Assembly: GCF_019923725.1 (NCBI RefSeq)
Contig: NZ_JAHXRI010000007.1
Coordinates: 310,001-374,000, forward strand
Direction: 5' to 3'
Source: Zwartia hollandica
Lineage (GTDB): Bacteria; Pseudomonadota; Gammaproteobacteria; Burkholderiales; Burkholderiaceae_B
Length of the DNA stretch: 64,000 nucleotides
The translations under genes were made by a program, and so were the position numbers. Positions 16,380-24,507 of the stretch are shown here, piece by piece. Within the stretch, counting starts at the first letter, position 1, and each line of letters starts with the position of its first letter. The notes under the pieces are model-generated. The model ran no database searches. It was not told the DNA's origin and worked only from the letters and a program-made list of their open reading frames with translations.

Positions 16380-17234
16380 ATGGATTACCAACTCATCAAA
16401 AACTGGAAGTTTCCAGAGGTTGACCGGACCTACACAGAAAACGACAGCATTCTCTATGCGCTGGGGATCGGATTTGGTCAAGAGCCCACGAATCCTGACC
16501 ACTTGAAATACGTCTACGAACAAGACCTTCAAGCGTTTCCTACCATGTCTGTGGTGTTGGGCTACCCAGGGTTTTGGATGAAAGACCCCAAAGCTGGGAT
16601 TAATTGGGTCAAGCTTGTGCACGGCGAGCAACGACTGACGATTCATCGTCAGTTGCCCGCTGCTGGTCGAGTCATTGGACGCACTCGCATCACCCACGTC
16701 ATTGACAAAGGCGCGGATAAAGGTGCGCTCGTGGTCAGCGAGCGCACTCTGCATGATGCCGATGGCAATCTTTTGGTGACGCTAGGATCAACCACCTTTT
16801 GCCGTGGCGACGGCGGACTAAGCCACTCCGACGAGAGCCCCGCAGCACTCGACGCAACGCCGGACCGTGCACCTGACATGACCTGCTCGATCCCCACCCT
16901 CCCGCAAGCAGCATTGATCTATCGCCTATGTGCGGATAACAATCCTTTGCACGCAGATCCAGCTGTCGCAACACGTGCGGGTTACCCGCGTCCGATTTTG
17001 CATGGCTTATGCACGTACGGTGTAGCGGCACGCGCGATTGTCCAGGCAGCTTGCGGCAACGACGCTTCAAGACTTACCGCGCTACACACACGCTTCTCCT
17101 CACCCGTATTTCCAGGCGAAACGCTGGTCTGTGAGATCTGGAAAGACACAGCCGAGTCGGTCCGTTTTAGAGCAAAAGTCGCTGAACGCGACGTCGTCGT
17201 CTTGAGCCATGGTTTTGCTGGGATCAAAGCATGA
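16380..17234 (+). CDS. MaoC/hydratase 2-type enoyl-CoA hydratase
   Basis: This 284-residue double-hotdog protein matches the hydratase 2 domain of MFE-2. The N-terminal YTENDSILYALGIGFG is typical. The catalytic motif appears as YRLCADNNPLHADPAVA, with Asp186 and His191 in place; the family usually has Gly where Ala185 stands. RPILHGLCTYG follows. Such enzymes hydrate trans-2-enoyl-CoA to (3R)-hydroxyacyl-CoA, the substrate of the SDR encoded two bases upstream. Its stop overlaps the start of the CaiB-type transferase. The acyl chain cannot be deduced. It is not closely similar to the other hydratase at 4212-5042. Confidence 0.87.
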   Translation: MDYQLIKNWKFPEVDRTYTENDSILYALGIGFGQEPTNPDHLKYVYEQDLQAFPTMSVVLGYPGFWMKDPKAGINWVKLVHGEQRLTIHRQLPAAGRVIGRTRITHVIDKGADKGALVVSERTLHDADGNLLVTLGSTTFCRGDGGLSHSDESPAALDATPDRAPDMTCSIPTLPQAALIYRLCADNNPLHADPAVATRAGYPRPILHGLCTYGVAARAIVQAACGNDASRLTALHTRFSSPVFPGETLVCEIWKDTAESVRFRAKVAERDVVVLSHGFAGIKA

Positions 17235-18421
17235 CGCGACGCGCACCTCTAAGTGGAATCCGTGTTCTAGATCTGTCGCGCGTATTGGCTGGGCCTTGGT
17301 GTACGCAAAACCTTGCAGACCTCGGTGCCGACGTCATTAAAGTTGAACGACCCAAACTAGGCGACGACACCCGCGCCTGGGGTCCGCCTTACCTGAAAGA
17401 CGAGAACGGCGAAGACACGACCGAAGCCGCGTACTACCTCAGCACCAATCGCAACAAGCGCTCTATTGAAATTGATCTAGCGAGTCCCGAGGGAATCAAA
17501 CTCGTCAAAGAACTTGCCAAGCACTGCGATATATTGGTTGAGAACTTCAAAGTTGGAGGCCTTAAGCAATACGGCCTTGACTACGAAAGCATGAAAGACG
17601 AATTCCCAACGCTTATTTATTGTTCGATCACGGGCTTCGGACAAACAGGCCCCTACGCAGAGCGCCCCGGCTACGACTTCATGATCCAGGGCATGGGCGG
17701 ACTCATGAGCATCACCGGCGAGCGAGATGATCTGCCTGGTGGTGGTCCTCAGAAAGCTGGCGTTGCCGTAACTGACATCATTACAGGAATGTATGCGTCG
17801 GTTGCGATTCTCGCAGCGATCCAAGAGCGTAACCACAGTGGCCTTGGGCAACATCTCGATATCGCGCTTCTGGATTGCCATATATCGATGTTGGCAAATC
17901 AAAACCTAAACTTCATGACGTCCGGTCAAGCACCAAAGCGGGCGGGCAATGCGCATCAGAATGTCGTTCCCTATCAAGTTTTTAAGACTTCGGACGGCTT
18001 CATGATCGTGGCGGTCGGCAACGATTCGCAATTTCGTTCTTACTGCACCGCGCTCGGCATCCCAGAATACGGCACGGATCCGAAGTACGCCACTAATCGC
18101 GCACGTATTTTGAATCGCAGTGAGCTGATTCCCTCGCTTGAAAAAATTATAGCAACGGGTGAACGTGACGCTTGGATTGCAAAGCTCGAGGCGGTCGGAG
18201 TGCCTTGTGGTCCGATACAAACAATCGACCAGGTGTTTGCGCACCCGCAAGTGATCGCACGAGACATCTGGAAGAATATTCCGCATCCGACCGGCGGCAC
18301 CGCACCCACTACCGCAAGCCCAATGCATTTTTCTGCAACACCGATTCAGTACAAACGCTCGGCACCCATGCTGGGCGAACATACGGACGAGATTCTTAAA
18401 GAGATTCTTGGAAAAAGCTAA
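17231..18421 (+). CDS. CaiB/BaiF family (class III) CoA-transferase
   Basis: This 396-residue family III CoA-transferase has a clear N-terminal block (VLAGPWCTQNLADLGADVIK) and NRNKRSIEIDL. The catalytic Asp149 lies in RPGYDFMIQGMGGLMSITG. The later LDIALLDCHISMLANQNLNF and GNAHQNVVPYQVF are also family blocks. It differs enough from the transferase at 3022-4215 to be a separate paralogue rather than a recent copy. Being in the same operon as an acyl-CoA synthetase gives the pathway two possible ways to make a CoA ester: ATP-driven and by transfer. The ATG overlaps the hydratase stop. Confidence 0.92.
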   Translation: MTRRAPLSGIRVLDLSRVLAGPWCTQNLADLGADVIKVERPKLGDDTRAWGPPYLKDENGEDTTEAAYYLSTNRNKRSIEIDLASPEGIKLVKELAKHCDILVENFKVGGLKQYGLDYESMKDEFPTLIYCSITGFGQTGPYAERPGYDFMIQGMGGLMSITGERDDLPGGGPQKAGVAVTDIITGMYASVAILAAIQERNHSGLGQHLDIALLDCHISMLANQNLNFMTSGQAPKRAGNAHQNVVPYQVFKTSDGFMIVAVGNDSQFRSYCTALGIPEYGTDPKYATNRARILNRSELIPSLEKIIATGERDAWIAKLEAVGVPCGPIQTIDQVFAHPQVIARDIWKNIPHPTGGTAPTTASPMHFSATPIQYKRSAPMLGEHTDEILKEILGKS

Positions 18422-18469
18422 TTACGCACGACAAAGCAGTCATTTTTTATAACTAGGAGACACACCATC

Positions 18470-19588
18470 ATGAAAAAACTACTTGTAGGTCTAGCCCTAC
18501 TGCAAACGGCGCTCGCGGGTCCTGTGCTCGCCAAAGACTACACAATAGGTGCGGCATTTCCGATGAGCGGCCCAAATGCCGAATATGGTCAAGTATTTAG
18601 CTCTGCCGCTAATTTGGCAGCAGAACACATTAATGCCGACAAAAAACTATCAGGCAAACTCAGCGTCATTTATGAGGACAGCCAAGGGCTGCCAGCGCAA
18701 GGTGTCATCGCAGCCAACAAACTCATGAACGTTAGCAAAGTGCCCTATGTGCTGTCAGCCTTCACTGGTGTCTCAAAAGCGATTGCACCGATTGGCGCAC
18801 GCACCAAAACAGTGATGGTCAATGGTGGTGGCGTTGGTCCTGATCTCGCAACACTTAATGAATACTTTTGGAACGTGATCCCGCTTGCGAACTTTGAAGT
18901 GACCGCAATCGTTCCTTTCCTTGTTAAGGAGAAGGGATTTAAGCGCATCGCTTTGATCTACGTTGACGATCCTCTAGGACAAGCAGTCCTCACAGACTTG
19001 ACTAAAGAAGTCAAAGCAGCTGGCGGCGCTGTCGTGGGCTCTTTCTCTATCCCAACGACTGCGCAACAGTTTTCTGGCGTTGCCGCACGCGTGCGTGACA
19101 CAAAGCCTGATGCAGTCTATATCGCGACCTATGGCAATCAGCAGGTGCAACTCGTCAAGCAATTGCGTGACAACGGAGTCAGCCAACCACTGGCGAGTTA
19201 CTCTGCAATGTCTTTGCCCTCTGTCCTGAATTTGCCCGAGGCCAAGGGACTGTACTACACCAGCCAGTTGCTCACACTCGACAAAAATGATCCACTCGTT
19301 AAGCGCGTGGAAGAGGACTATAAAAAGAAACATGGCAAAGAGCCAAACATGTACGTCCTGAACTACTACAACGCTGTATTGACGTTTGCAGAACTCGCGG
19401 CTGCACTTGAAAAGGCTGGCAAACCTGTCACAGGAGAGAACTTGCTGGCACAGCGCAAAGCGACAAAGTCTTTCCAGTTTGTTGGAGCGAAAGTGTCTTT
19501 TGCTGATGACGGCACCGTCAAGTCGCCTATTCAAATCAACCAAATCGTGGGTGATGGCACAAGCAAAGTCGTCGTTGCTGGAAAATAA
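18470..19588 (+). CDS. Liv-type ABC transporter substrate-binding protein
   Basis: This 372-residue periplasmic binding protein of the branched-chain amino acid (HAAT) family has a signal peptide ending near VLAK (residue 22). The opening IGAAFPMSGPNAEYGQVF and the Asp/Ser-rich ligand-cleft segments fit this family. TAGGAG precedes the ATG. Four genes for the matching permeases and ATPases follow directly. In catabolic operons such receptors often bind aromatic or branched carboxylates rather than amino acids. Since the operon also encodes CoA-activation and beta-oxidation enzymes, a carboxylate ligand is the better guess. Confidence 0.9.
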   Translation: MKKLLVGLALLQTALAGPVLAKDYTIGAAFPMSGPNAEYGQVFSSAANLAAEHINADKKLSGKLSVIYEDSQGLPAQGVIAANKLMNVSKVPYVLSAFTGVSKAIAPIGARTKTVMVNGGGVGPDLATLNEYFWNVIPLANFEVTAIVPFLVKEKGFKRIALIYVDDPLGQAVLTDLTKEVKAAGGAVVGSFSIPTTAQQFSGVAARVRDTKPDAVYIATYGNQQVQLVKQLRDNGVSQPLASYSAMSLPSVLNLPEAKGLYYTSQLLTLDKNDPLVKRVEEDYKKKHGKEPNMYVLNYYNAVLTFAELAAALEKAGKPVTGENLLAQRKATKSFQFVGAKVSFADDGTVKSPIQINQIVGDGTSKVVVAGK

Positions 19589-19602
19589 TAGGAAATCGCC
19601 CC

Positions 19603-20475
19603 ATGTTGTTTGCTCAACTTTTAGCCAATGGCTTGCAGACCGGCGCGCTCTACGCGCTGATTGCGGCCGGGTTTTCGCTGATCTTTGGCATGACCCGGAT
19701 TTTTCACGCGGCACATGGGGCAACCTTCACGATTGCAGGTTTTATTTTTTATGAATGCTATTCCGTACTACACTGGTATTGGCCGCTTGCGGCCATTGCC
19801 TCTGCAGTCGCTGCCAGTCTCTTCGGCGTGCTGCTTGATCGCTATGTGTACGCGATCATTCAGCGCCACGAAGGCTCATTTTTTACCGTTTTTGTTGCAT
19901 CCTTTGGTGCAGCGATTGTTGTGCAAAACGTCATCTCGATCGTCTTTGGACGCGGCATGGTGACAGTCTCAACGCCCTTAAGCAAAAGCTTGGAAGTTTT
20001 CCCAGGCTTATTCATTGCGCCTATCGCAGCTGTCGTGATCGTTTGCGCGATTATCTCTTTCGCTATTTTGCAGTGGCTACTGACGCGCACCAATCTGGGT
20101 ATTGCCTTGCGCGCGTTGGGTGAAAACCCCGGACTCATCGAAGTCTATGGTCTTACACCGAGACGGCTTTCCCAGTACGTTTTTTTGATCGGCTCAATTC
20201 TGGTGGTGCCAGCTGCGATTTTGACTGCGGCAACATCCGGCTTGAACCCAGCGATGGGCCATCACATCATGCTCATCAGCATCGCTGCGACGATCGTAGG
20301 CGGGGTGGGCAGTTTACGCGGCGCAGCCGTCGCAGGCATGCTGTTGGGGCTAGCCGAAAACCTCTGCCTGGCCTTCATCGACCCGCAATGGAGCGAGGCT
20401 GTGACCTTTGTCATTCTGTTCTTGTTCATCCTGTTCCGCCCGGGTGGTGTGTACGGTCGCGCTGTCGTGTCGTGA
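19603..20475 (+). CDS. Liv-type ABC transporter permease, LivH family
   Basis: This 290-residue inner-membrane protein opens with LLANGLQTGALYALIAAGFSLIFGMTRIFH-type LivH sequence. It has repeated hydrophobic segments throughout and the conserved coupling stretch ALRALGENPGLIEVYGL near its middle. The end, VILFLFILFRPGGVYG, is typical. It pairs with the LivM-like protein encoded 13 bases downstream. It follows the binding-protein gene by 14 bases. Confidence 0.92.
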   Translation: MLFAQLLANGLQTGALYALIAAGFSLIFGMTRIFHAAHGATFTIAGFIFYECYSVLHWYWPLAAIASAVAASLFGVLLDRYVYAIIQRHEGSFFTVFVASFGAAIVVQNVISIVFGRGMVTVSTPLSKSLEVFPGLFIAPIAAVVIVCAIISFAILQWLLTRTNLGIALRALGENPGLIEVYGLTPRRLSQYVFLIGSILVVPAAILTAATSGLNPAMGHHIMLISIAATIVGGVGSLRGAAVAGMLLGLAENLCLAFIDPQWSEAVTFVILFLFILFRPGGVYGRAVVS

Positions 20476-20488
20476 AAAGGAACAACTC

Positions 20489-21373
20489 ATGATCGCCTAT
20501 CTACAAAACATTGCAGTACTTTTTTGCATCAACGGCATTTTGGCGTTGACCTTGAACTTCATCATGGGCTACGCCGGCATCTTTTCGTTGGCACATGCTA
20601 TTTTCTTTGGCGTTGGCGCGTATGTGACGGCGTACATCGCACTGAATGCCTCAGATTCGCTCCTGCTCTGCATGGGCGCATCAGCTGCCGTGTCGGCCAT
20701 TCTCTCCATGGCTTTGGCACTCCCCGCCTTGCGCGTGCGCGGTGAATACTTTGTGGCAGCTTCGCTGGGTCTCCAAGTCATTGGAGTCACTATTTTTTCG
20801 GAATGGAAAGCAGCCACCGGTGGCCTAGGCGGTATGATCGGCATTCCGCGACCGAAGTTACTGGGATACACCTTTAACGACGACCTCGCTTTTCTCGCAC
20901 TTGCCGTCGTCGTATTGCTCATCATGATTGGCATTACCGCGCTGCTTGTTCGCGGCAGCTTCGGTCGAAGCCTCATGACTATTCGGGATAGCGAATCGGC
21001 GGCCCAGACTTACGGCAAGCACGTCAACGCCATCAAGACACTCTCGGTTGCTGTGTCGTCTGGACTGGCCGGCATTGGCGGTTGTCTCTACGCTTTCTAT
21101 ATGAGTTTCATTAACGTTGAGAGCTTCACACTTGAGATGTCGATCCTGCTGATGGCGATGGTCATCATAGGAGGCACGGGTACGCTGTTCGGTCCAATTG
21201 TTGGGGCCGCGCTACTGATGTCGCTGCCGGCTGCACTCACCTACCTTCCCTTCTTACCACCCGCAGAGCTCGGAACAATTCAGCAAATTATTTATGGCCT
21301 CGCAATGATGTTGCTCATGATGTTCCGCCCGGGTGGACTAGTCGGCGGACGTAGTAAGGAGAAATCCGCATGA
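20489..21373 (+). CDS. Liv-type ABC transporter permease, LivM family
   Basis: This 294-residue membrane protein carries the LivM blocks NFIMGYAGIFSLAHAIFFGVGAY-like and the coupling helix GRSLMTIRDSESAAQTYG. It ends with FRPGGLVGG. I chose the ATG at 20489, which has AAAGGAA upstream; the frame is open further upstream to 20408, but that part lies within LivH and is not hydrophobic membrane sequence. It overlaps the next gene by four bases. Confidence 0.92.
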   Translation: MIAYLQNIAVLFCINGILALTLNFIMGYAGIFSLAHAIFFGVGAYVTAYIALNASDSLLLCMGASAAVSAILSMALALPALRVRGEYFVAASLGLQVIGVTIFSEWKAATGGLGGMIGIPRPKLLGYTFNDDLAFLALAVVVLLIMIGITALLVRGSFGRSLMTIRDSESAAQTYGKHVNAIKTLSVAVSSGLAGIGGCLYAFYMSFINVESFTLEMSILLMAMVIIGGTGTLFGPIVGAALLMSLPAALTYLPFLPPAELGTIQQIIYGLAMMLLMMFRPGGLVGGRSKEKSA

Positions 21374-22119
21374 CAACAACAACCAAGCAAGAGATTCTGC
21401 TCGAGATCCGCAATATAAATAAAAATTTTGGTGGCCTACAGGCAATTTCAGATGTCACGCTCGACTTACCCGCAGGCGTTATCACGACGCTTGTTGGGCC
21501 AAACGGCGCGGGCAAAACCACCCTGTTTAACCTGATCACCGGACACTTAGTCCCATCGAGTGGCACCGTGCACTGGCTCGGTAAACCGCTCAAGGGCATC
21601 GAACCCTGGCGGATTGCCCGTATGGGAATCGCCCGCACCTTTCAAGACCTACGTCTCTTTAGCCAAATGACCGTTGAAGAGAACATCATGACGGTGATGG
21701 AGCGCAGCAGCTGGCTATGGCAAGGCGGACGGCAAGCAGCAGTGAAACGGGTTAATGAGATTCTCGAGGAAACGCAGTTAACCGAGAAGCGAGCCGAACG
21801 CGCAGTCGATCTAGCCTACGCCGAGCGTAAATTCTTAAGCCTCGCGCGCATCATGGCAAGCGAAGCAAAGCTTTGGCTGCTAGACGAGCCTGCTTCCGGC
21901 CTTGATCCAAGATCCTTCGATCGCTTCGTGGCGCTATTACGCGACTATGCAAAGCGTGGCATCACGATATGCATCATCGAACACAACTTGGATATCGTGA
22001 TTAAGCTTTCGGACCGAGTGGCTTTCCTTGATCAAGGCAAGCTCTTAGCCCAAGGTAGCTCACAAGACATCCTCAAAGACCCACATCTAGCGGCGATTTA
22101 CTTTGGAGACCGCTCATGA
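21370..22119 (+). CDS. Liv-type ABC transporter ATPase, LivG family
   Basis: This 249-residue ATPase has Walker A GPNGAGKTTLFN, the ARTFQDLRLFSQMTVEEN segment typical of LivG, and Walker B WLLDEPASGLD. The switch histidine is in IIEHNLDIV. The ABC signature region reads LAYAERKFLSLARI instead of the usual LivG form LxYGxQR; the small Gly of the C-loop is Ala here. Such variation may be normal in this subgroup, but it deserves a check. Overlaps by four bases on both sides support tight co-translation with LivM and LivF. Confidence 0.92.
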   Translation: MTTTTKQEILLEIRNINKNFGGLQAISDVTLDLPAGVITTLVGPNGAGKTTLFNLITGHLVPSSGTVHWLGKPLKGIEPWRIARMGIARTFQDLRLFSQMTVEENIMTVMERSSWLWQGGRQAAVKRVNEILEETQLTEKRAERAVDLAYAERKFLSLARIMASEAKLWLLDEPASGLDPRSFDRFVALLRDYAKRGITICIIEHNLDIVIKLSDRVAFLDQGKLLAQGSSQDILKDPHLAAIYFGDRS

Positions 22120-22832
22120 GCCTAACCAACTTTCTCGAAGCCAAGAATCTAAAGGTTGGGTATGGCGGCAGACCCGTACTCGATAGTTTCAGCGTCGCCC
22201 TCGCGCACAACGAAGTACTTTGTCTAATTGGACATAACGGTGCGGGCAAATCAACATTACTCAAAGCTCTGTTTGGCTTGGTTCCTCTTAATGGCGGAAC
22301 GATTTTGCTTGAGGGACAAACCATTGACCGGCCAGACCCTCGTGGCATGAATGCCGCGGGTATCGCACTCGTACCTGAGGGTCGTGGTGTGTTTCCAGGA
22401 CTGACCGTAGCCGAAATCATGCGACTCGGTTTTTGGGCGAATGGGATTCCAGCTGGCGAGCAGTCGGCGCGACTAGATTGGGTGATGAGCGTATTACCCA
22501 TGATTAAAAAATTCTATCAGCAGCGCGCAGGCACACTCTCTGGAGGACAGCAACAAATGGTCTCACTGGGACGCGCCCTTCTCAGTCAACCGCGGTGCCT
22601 GTTGCTCGACGAGCCCTCCATCGGTCTCGCGCCTAAACTCTTTCAAGACCTTGTGGGTCCGATTCGTGCGCTTCAACAAGAACGCAAGATGTCAATCTTG
22701 ATCGTTGAGCAAAACGTTCGTGAAGCACTTAAGATTTCTGATCGTGTGATTGTGATGAAGTCTGGCGAGCTCATCCGCGAAGGCACACCCGAAGCATTTA
22801 GCAATAATACCGAACTAATGGAACTGTATTGA
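22116..22832 (+). CDS. Liv-type ABC transporter ATPase, LivF family
   Basis: This 238-residue ATPase has Walker A GHNGAGKSTLLKA, the regular signature LSGGQQQMVSLGRAL and Walker B CLLLDEPSIGLAPK. VPEGRGVFPGLTVAEIM is the LivF-type insertion. It completes the five-component transporter (receptor, two permeases, two ATPases). The next gene, an acyl-CoA synthetase, starts one base after the stop, so uptake and activation are encoded together. Confidence 0.93.
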   Translation: MSLTNFLEAKNLKVGYGGRPVLDSFSVALAHNEVLCLIGHNGAGKSTLLKALFGLVPLNGGTILLEGQTIDRPDPRGMNAAGIALVPEGRGVFPGLTVAEIMRLGFWANGIPAGEQSARLDWVMSVLPMIKKFYQQRAGTLSGGQQQMVSLGRALLSQPRCLLLDEPSIGLAPKLFQDLVGPIRALQQERKMSILIVEQNVREALKISDRVIVMKSGELIREGTPEAFSNNTELMELY

Positions 22833-22833
22833 G

Positions 22834-24507
22834 ATGTCCGCTGTAGGGTCGCTTACCTCCCTTTATCGTACTCATCTTGCACAGTTCCCCCAACGCAGCA
22901 TTCTGATCGAGAATGGGCGGGCGCTGAGTTACAGCGCCTTTGAGGCACAAGTTTCACAGACCTGCTTGTGGCTTTCGCGCCAAGGTGTTGTGCAGGGTTC
23001 TCGTGTCGCCGTGTGGCTCGTTAATCGCTCAGAGTGGTTAGTACTATTTTTCGCGCTCGCAAGACTGGGAGCCACGCTCGTTGCTGTAAATACAAAATAT
23101 CGCAGCCTTGAGTTGCAAAACATTCTTGGTAATTCACAAGCATCGATACTTGTCTTGCAACTCAATTTCCGCAAAATTGACTTTGCACAAGTCATCGAAG
23201 GCGTCGATGGCAAGCAACTGCCTTGCTTGCAAAAAATAGTTATGCTCGATGTGGGAAACGATGCGCCTGCTGAACTTTTAGGCAAGCCGGTAACCCCTTT
23301 TGACGCGATTTCAAACAATAACGACCCCACAGCGCAGCATCAGCCAAACCCAGCAAATGATGCGGCGCATGCGGACGCCCTCGCAGCATTCTTTACGACC
23401 TCTGGAACCACCAAAGGTCCAAAGCTCGTCATGCACACGCAACGCACGCTCACCGAGCATGCAAGAGATGTTGCACACGGCTACGGTTTCGAACAGGCAG
23501 GCAATCGCCTGCTCTGCGCTCTCCCCTTTTGTGGTGTCTTTGGACTCAATAGCGCCCTGGCTGCGATTGCGGCAGGCATGCCACTCGTGCTGATGGATTT
23601 TTTTGACGCAGCGAGCGCAAGTGCACTTATCCAGGCAGAAAGTGTTACCCACATCTTTGGCAGCGACGAAATGCTGCGCCGAATCATCGAGCACGTCGAT
23701 CAACAAGCGCTCACCCGTGCGGAGCGCTGTGACATTCCTTTTCCTAGTCTCCGGCTCTTCGGTTTTGCATCGTTTAGTCCCCGCTTTGTCGAGCTAGCGC
23801 GATCGCTCTCGGCGCGAGGATTCCCACTGCACGGCCTCTATGGGTCAAGTGAGGTGCACGCACTGTTTTCGCTGCAGCGGGAGAACCTACCGCTTGAGGA
23901 TCGGGCTCAGGGCGGTGGTACGCCCGCCGCAAGCCCGCGGGCTCGGGTCAGAATACGAGACATCGACACAGACGCGCTTTGTGCGCCTAACATTCCGGGG
24001 GAAATAGAAATTTTTTCACCGACACTGTTTAAAGGCTACTTCAACAACGCGGAAGCAACCGCAAGCGCGTTCACTCCGGACGGTTATTTCAAAACAGGTG
24101 ACCTGGGCTACTTGCGAGAGGATGCAAGCTTTGTCTACCTATCTCGAATGGGCGACACAATGAGGCTGGGTGGATTCTTGGTGGATCCCACGGAAATTGA
24201 ACATGCTCTCGCAGAACAAACTGGGATCGAAAGCGCTCAGGTGGTGGGCGTTGAGATCAACGGTCAGCTCAGGCCCGTTGCGTTTGCCACAACAACACCT
24301 GGTCAACCGGCACCCGATGCGGACAGCGTGCGCGCACAGCTAGCGCAACAGCTTGCGGCTTTTAAAGTGCCGGTCCACATTTGGTTTATCGACGCTTTTC
24401 CCGCCACACAAAGCGCCAATGGCTTGAAGTTTCAACGCGTGAAACTCCGAGACATGGCGCTTGCGCGTTTACGCGGTGACGACCGGGATACCCGCGATCT
24501 TGGCTGA
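22834..24507 (+). CDS. AMP-forming acyl-CoA synthetase
   Basis: This 557-residue member of the ANL superfamily has the P-loop FFTTSGTTKGPKLV, the A5-like GLYGSSEVHAL, the A7 motif YFKTGDLGYL and the A8 hinge RMGDTMRLGGFLVDPTEIEHAL. Near the end, SANGLKFQRVKLR holds the A10 catalytic lysine. It would activate a carboxylic acid with ATP and CoA. It is the last gene of the operon that begins at 15463, directly after the ABC transporter, so it probably activates the imported substrate. The class (medium-chain, aromatic or branched) is unclear. Its last 39 bases overlap the end of the convergent fumarase gene. Confidence 0.9.
   Translation: MSAVGSLTSLYRTHLAQFPQRSILIENGRALSYSAFEAQVSQTCLWLSRQGVVQGSRVAVWLVNRSEWLVLFFALARLGATLVAVNTKYRSLELQNILGNSQASILVLQLNFRKIDFAQVIEGVDGKQLPCLQKIVMLDVGNDAPAELLGKPVTPFDAISNNNDPTAQHQPNPANDAAHADALAAFFTTSGTTKGPKLVMHTQRTLTEHARDVAHGYGFEQAGNRLLCALPFCGVFGLNSALAAIAAGMPLVLMDFFDAASASALIQAESVTHIFGSDEMLRRIIEHVDQQALTRAERCDIPFPSLRLFGFASFSPRFVELARSLSARGFPLHGLYGSSEVHALFSLQRENLPLEDRAQGGGTPAASPRARVRIRDIDTDALCAPNIPGEIEIFSPTLFKGYFNNAEATASAFTPDGYFKTGDLGYLREDASFVYLSRMGDTMRLGGFLVDPTEIEHALAEQTGIESAQVVGVEINGQLRPVAFATTTPGQPAPDADSVRAQLAQQLAAFKVPVHIWFIDAFPATQSANGLKFQRVKLRDMALARLRGDDRDTRDLG

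Noticed and set aside
17906-18382. A 158-codon open frame on the minus strand
   Set aside because: It is opposite the CaiB-type transferase gene and shows no protein-like pattern; the plus-strand family motifs are clear.
18974-19723. A 249-codon open frame on the minus strand
   Set aside because: It lies opposite the Liv binding-protein gene, has no family features, and its composition (rich in Arg, Cys, His) is typical of an antisense shadow.
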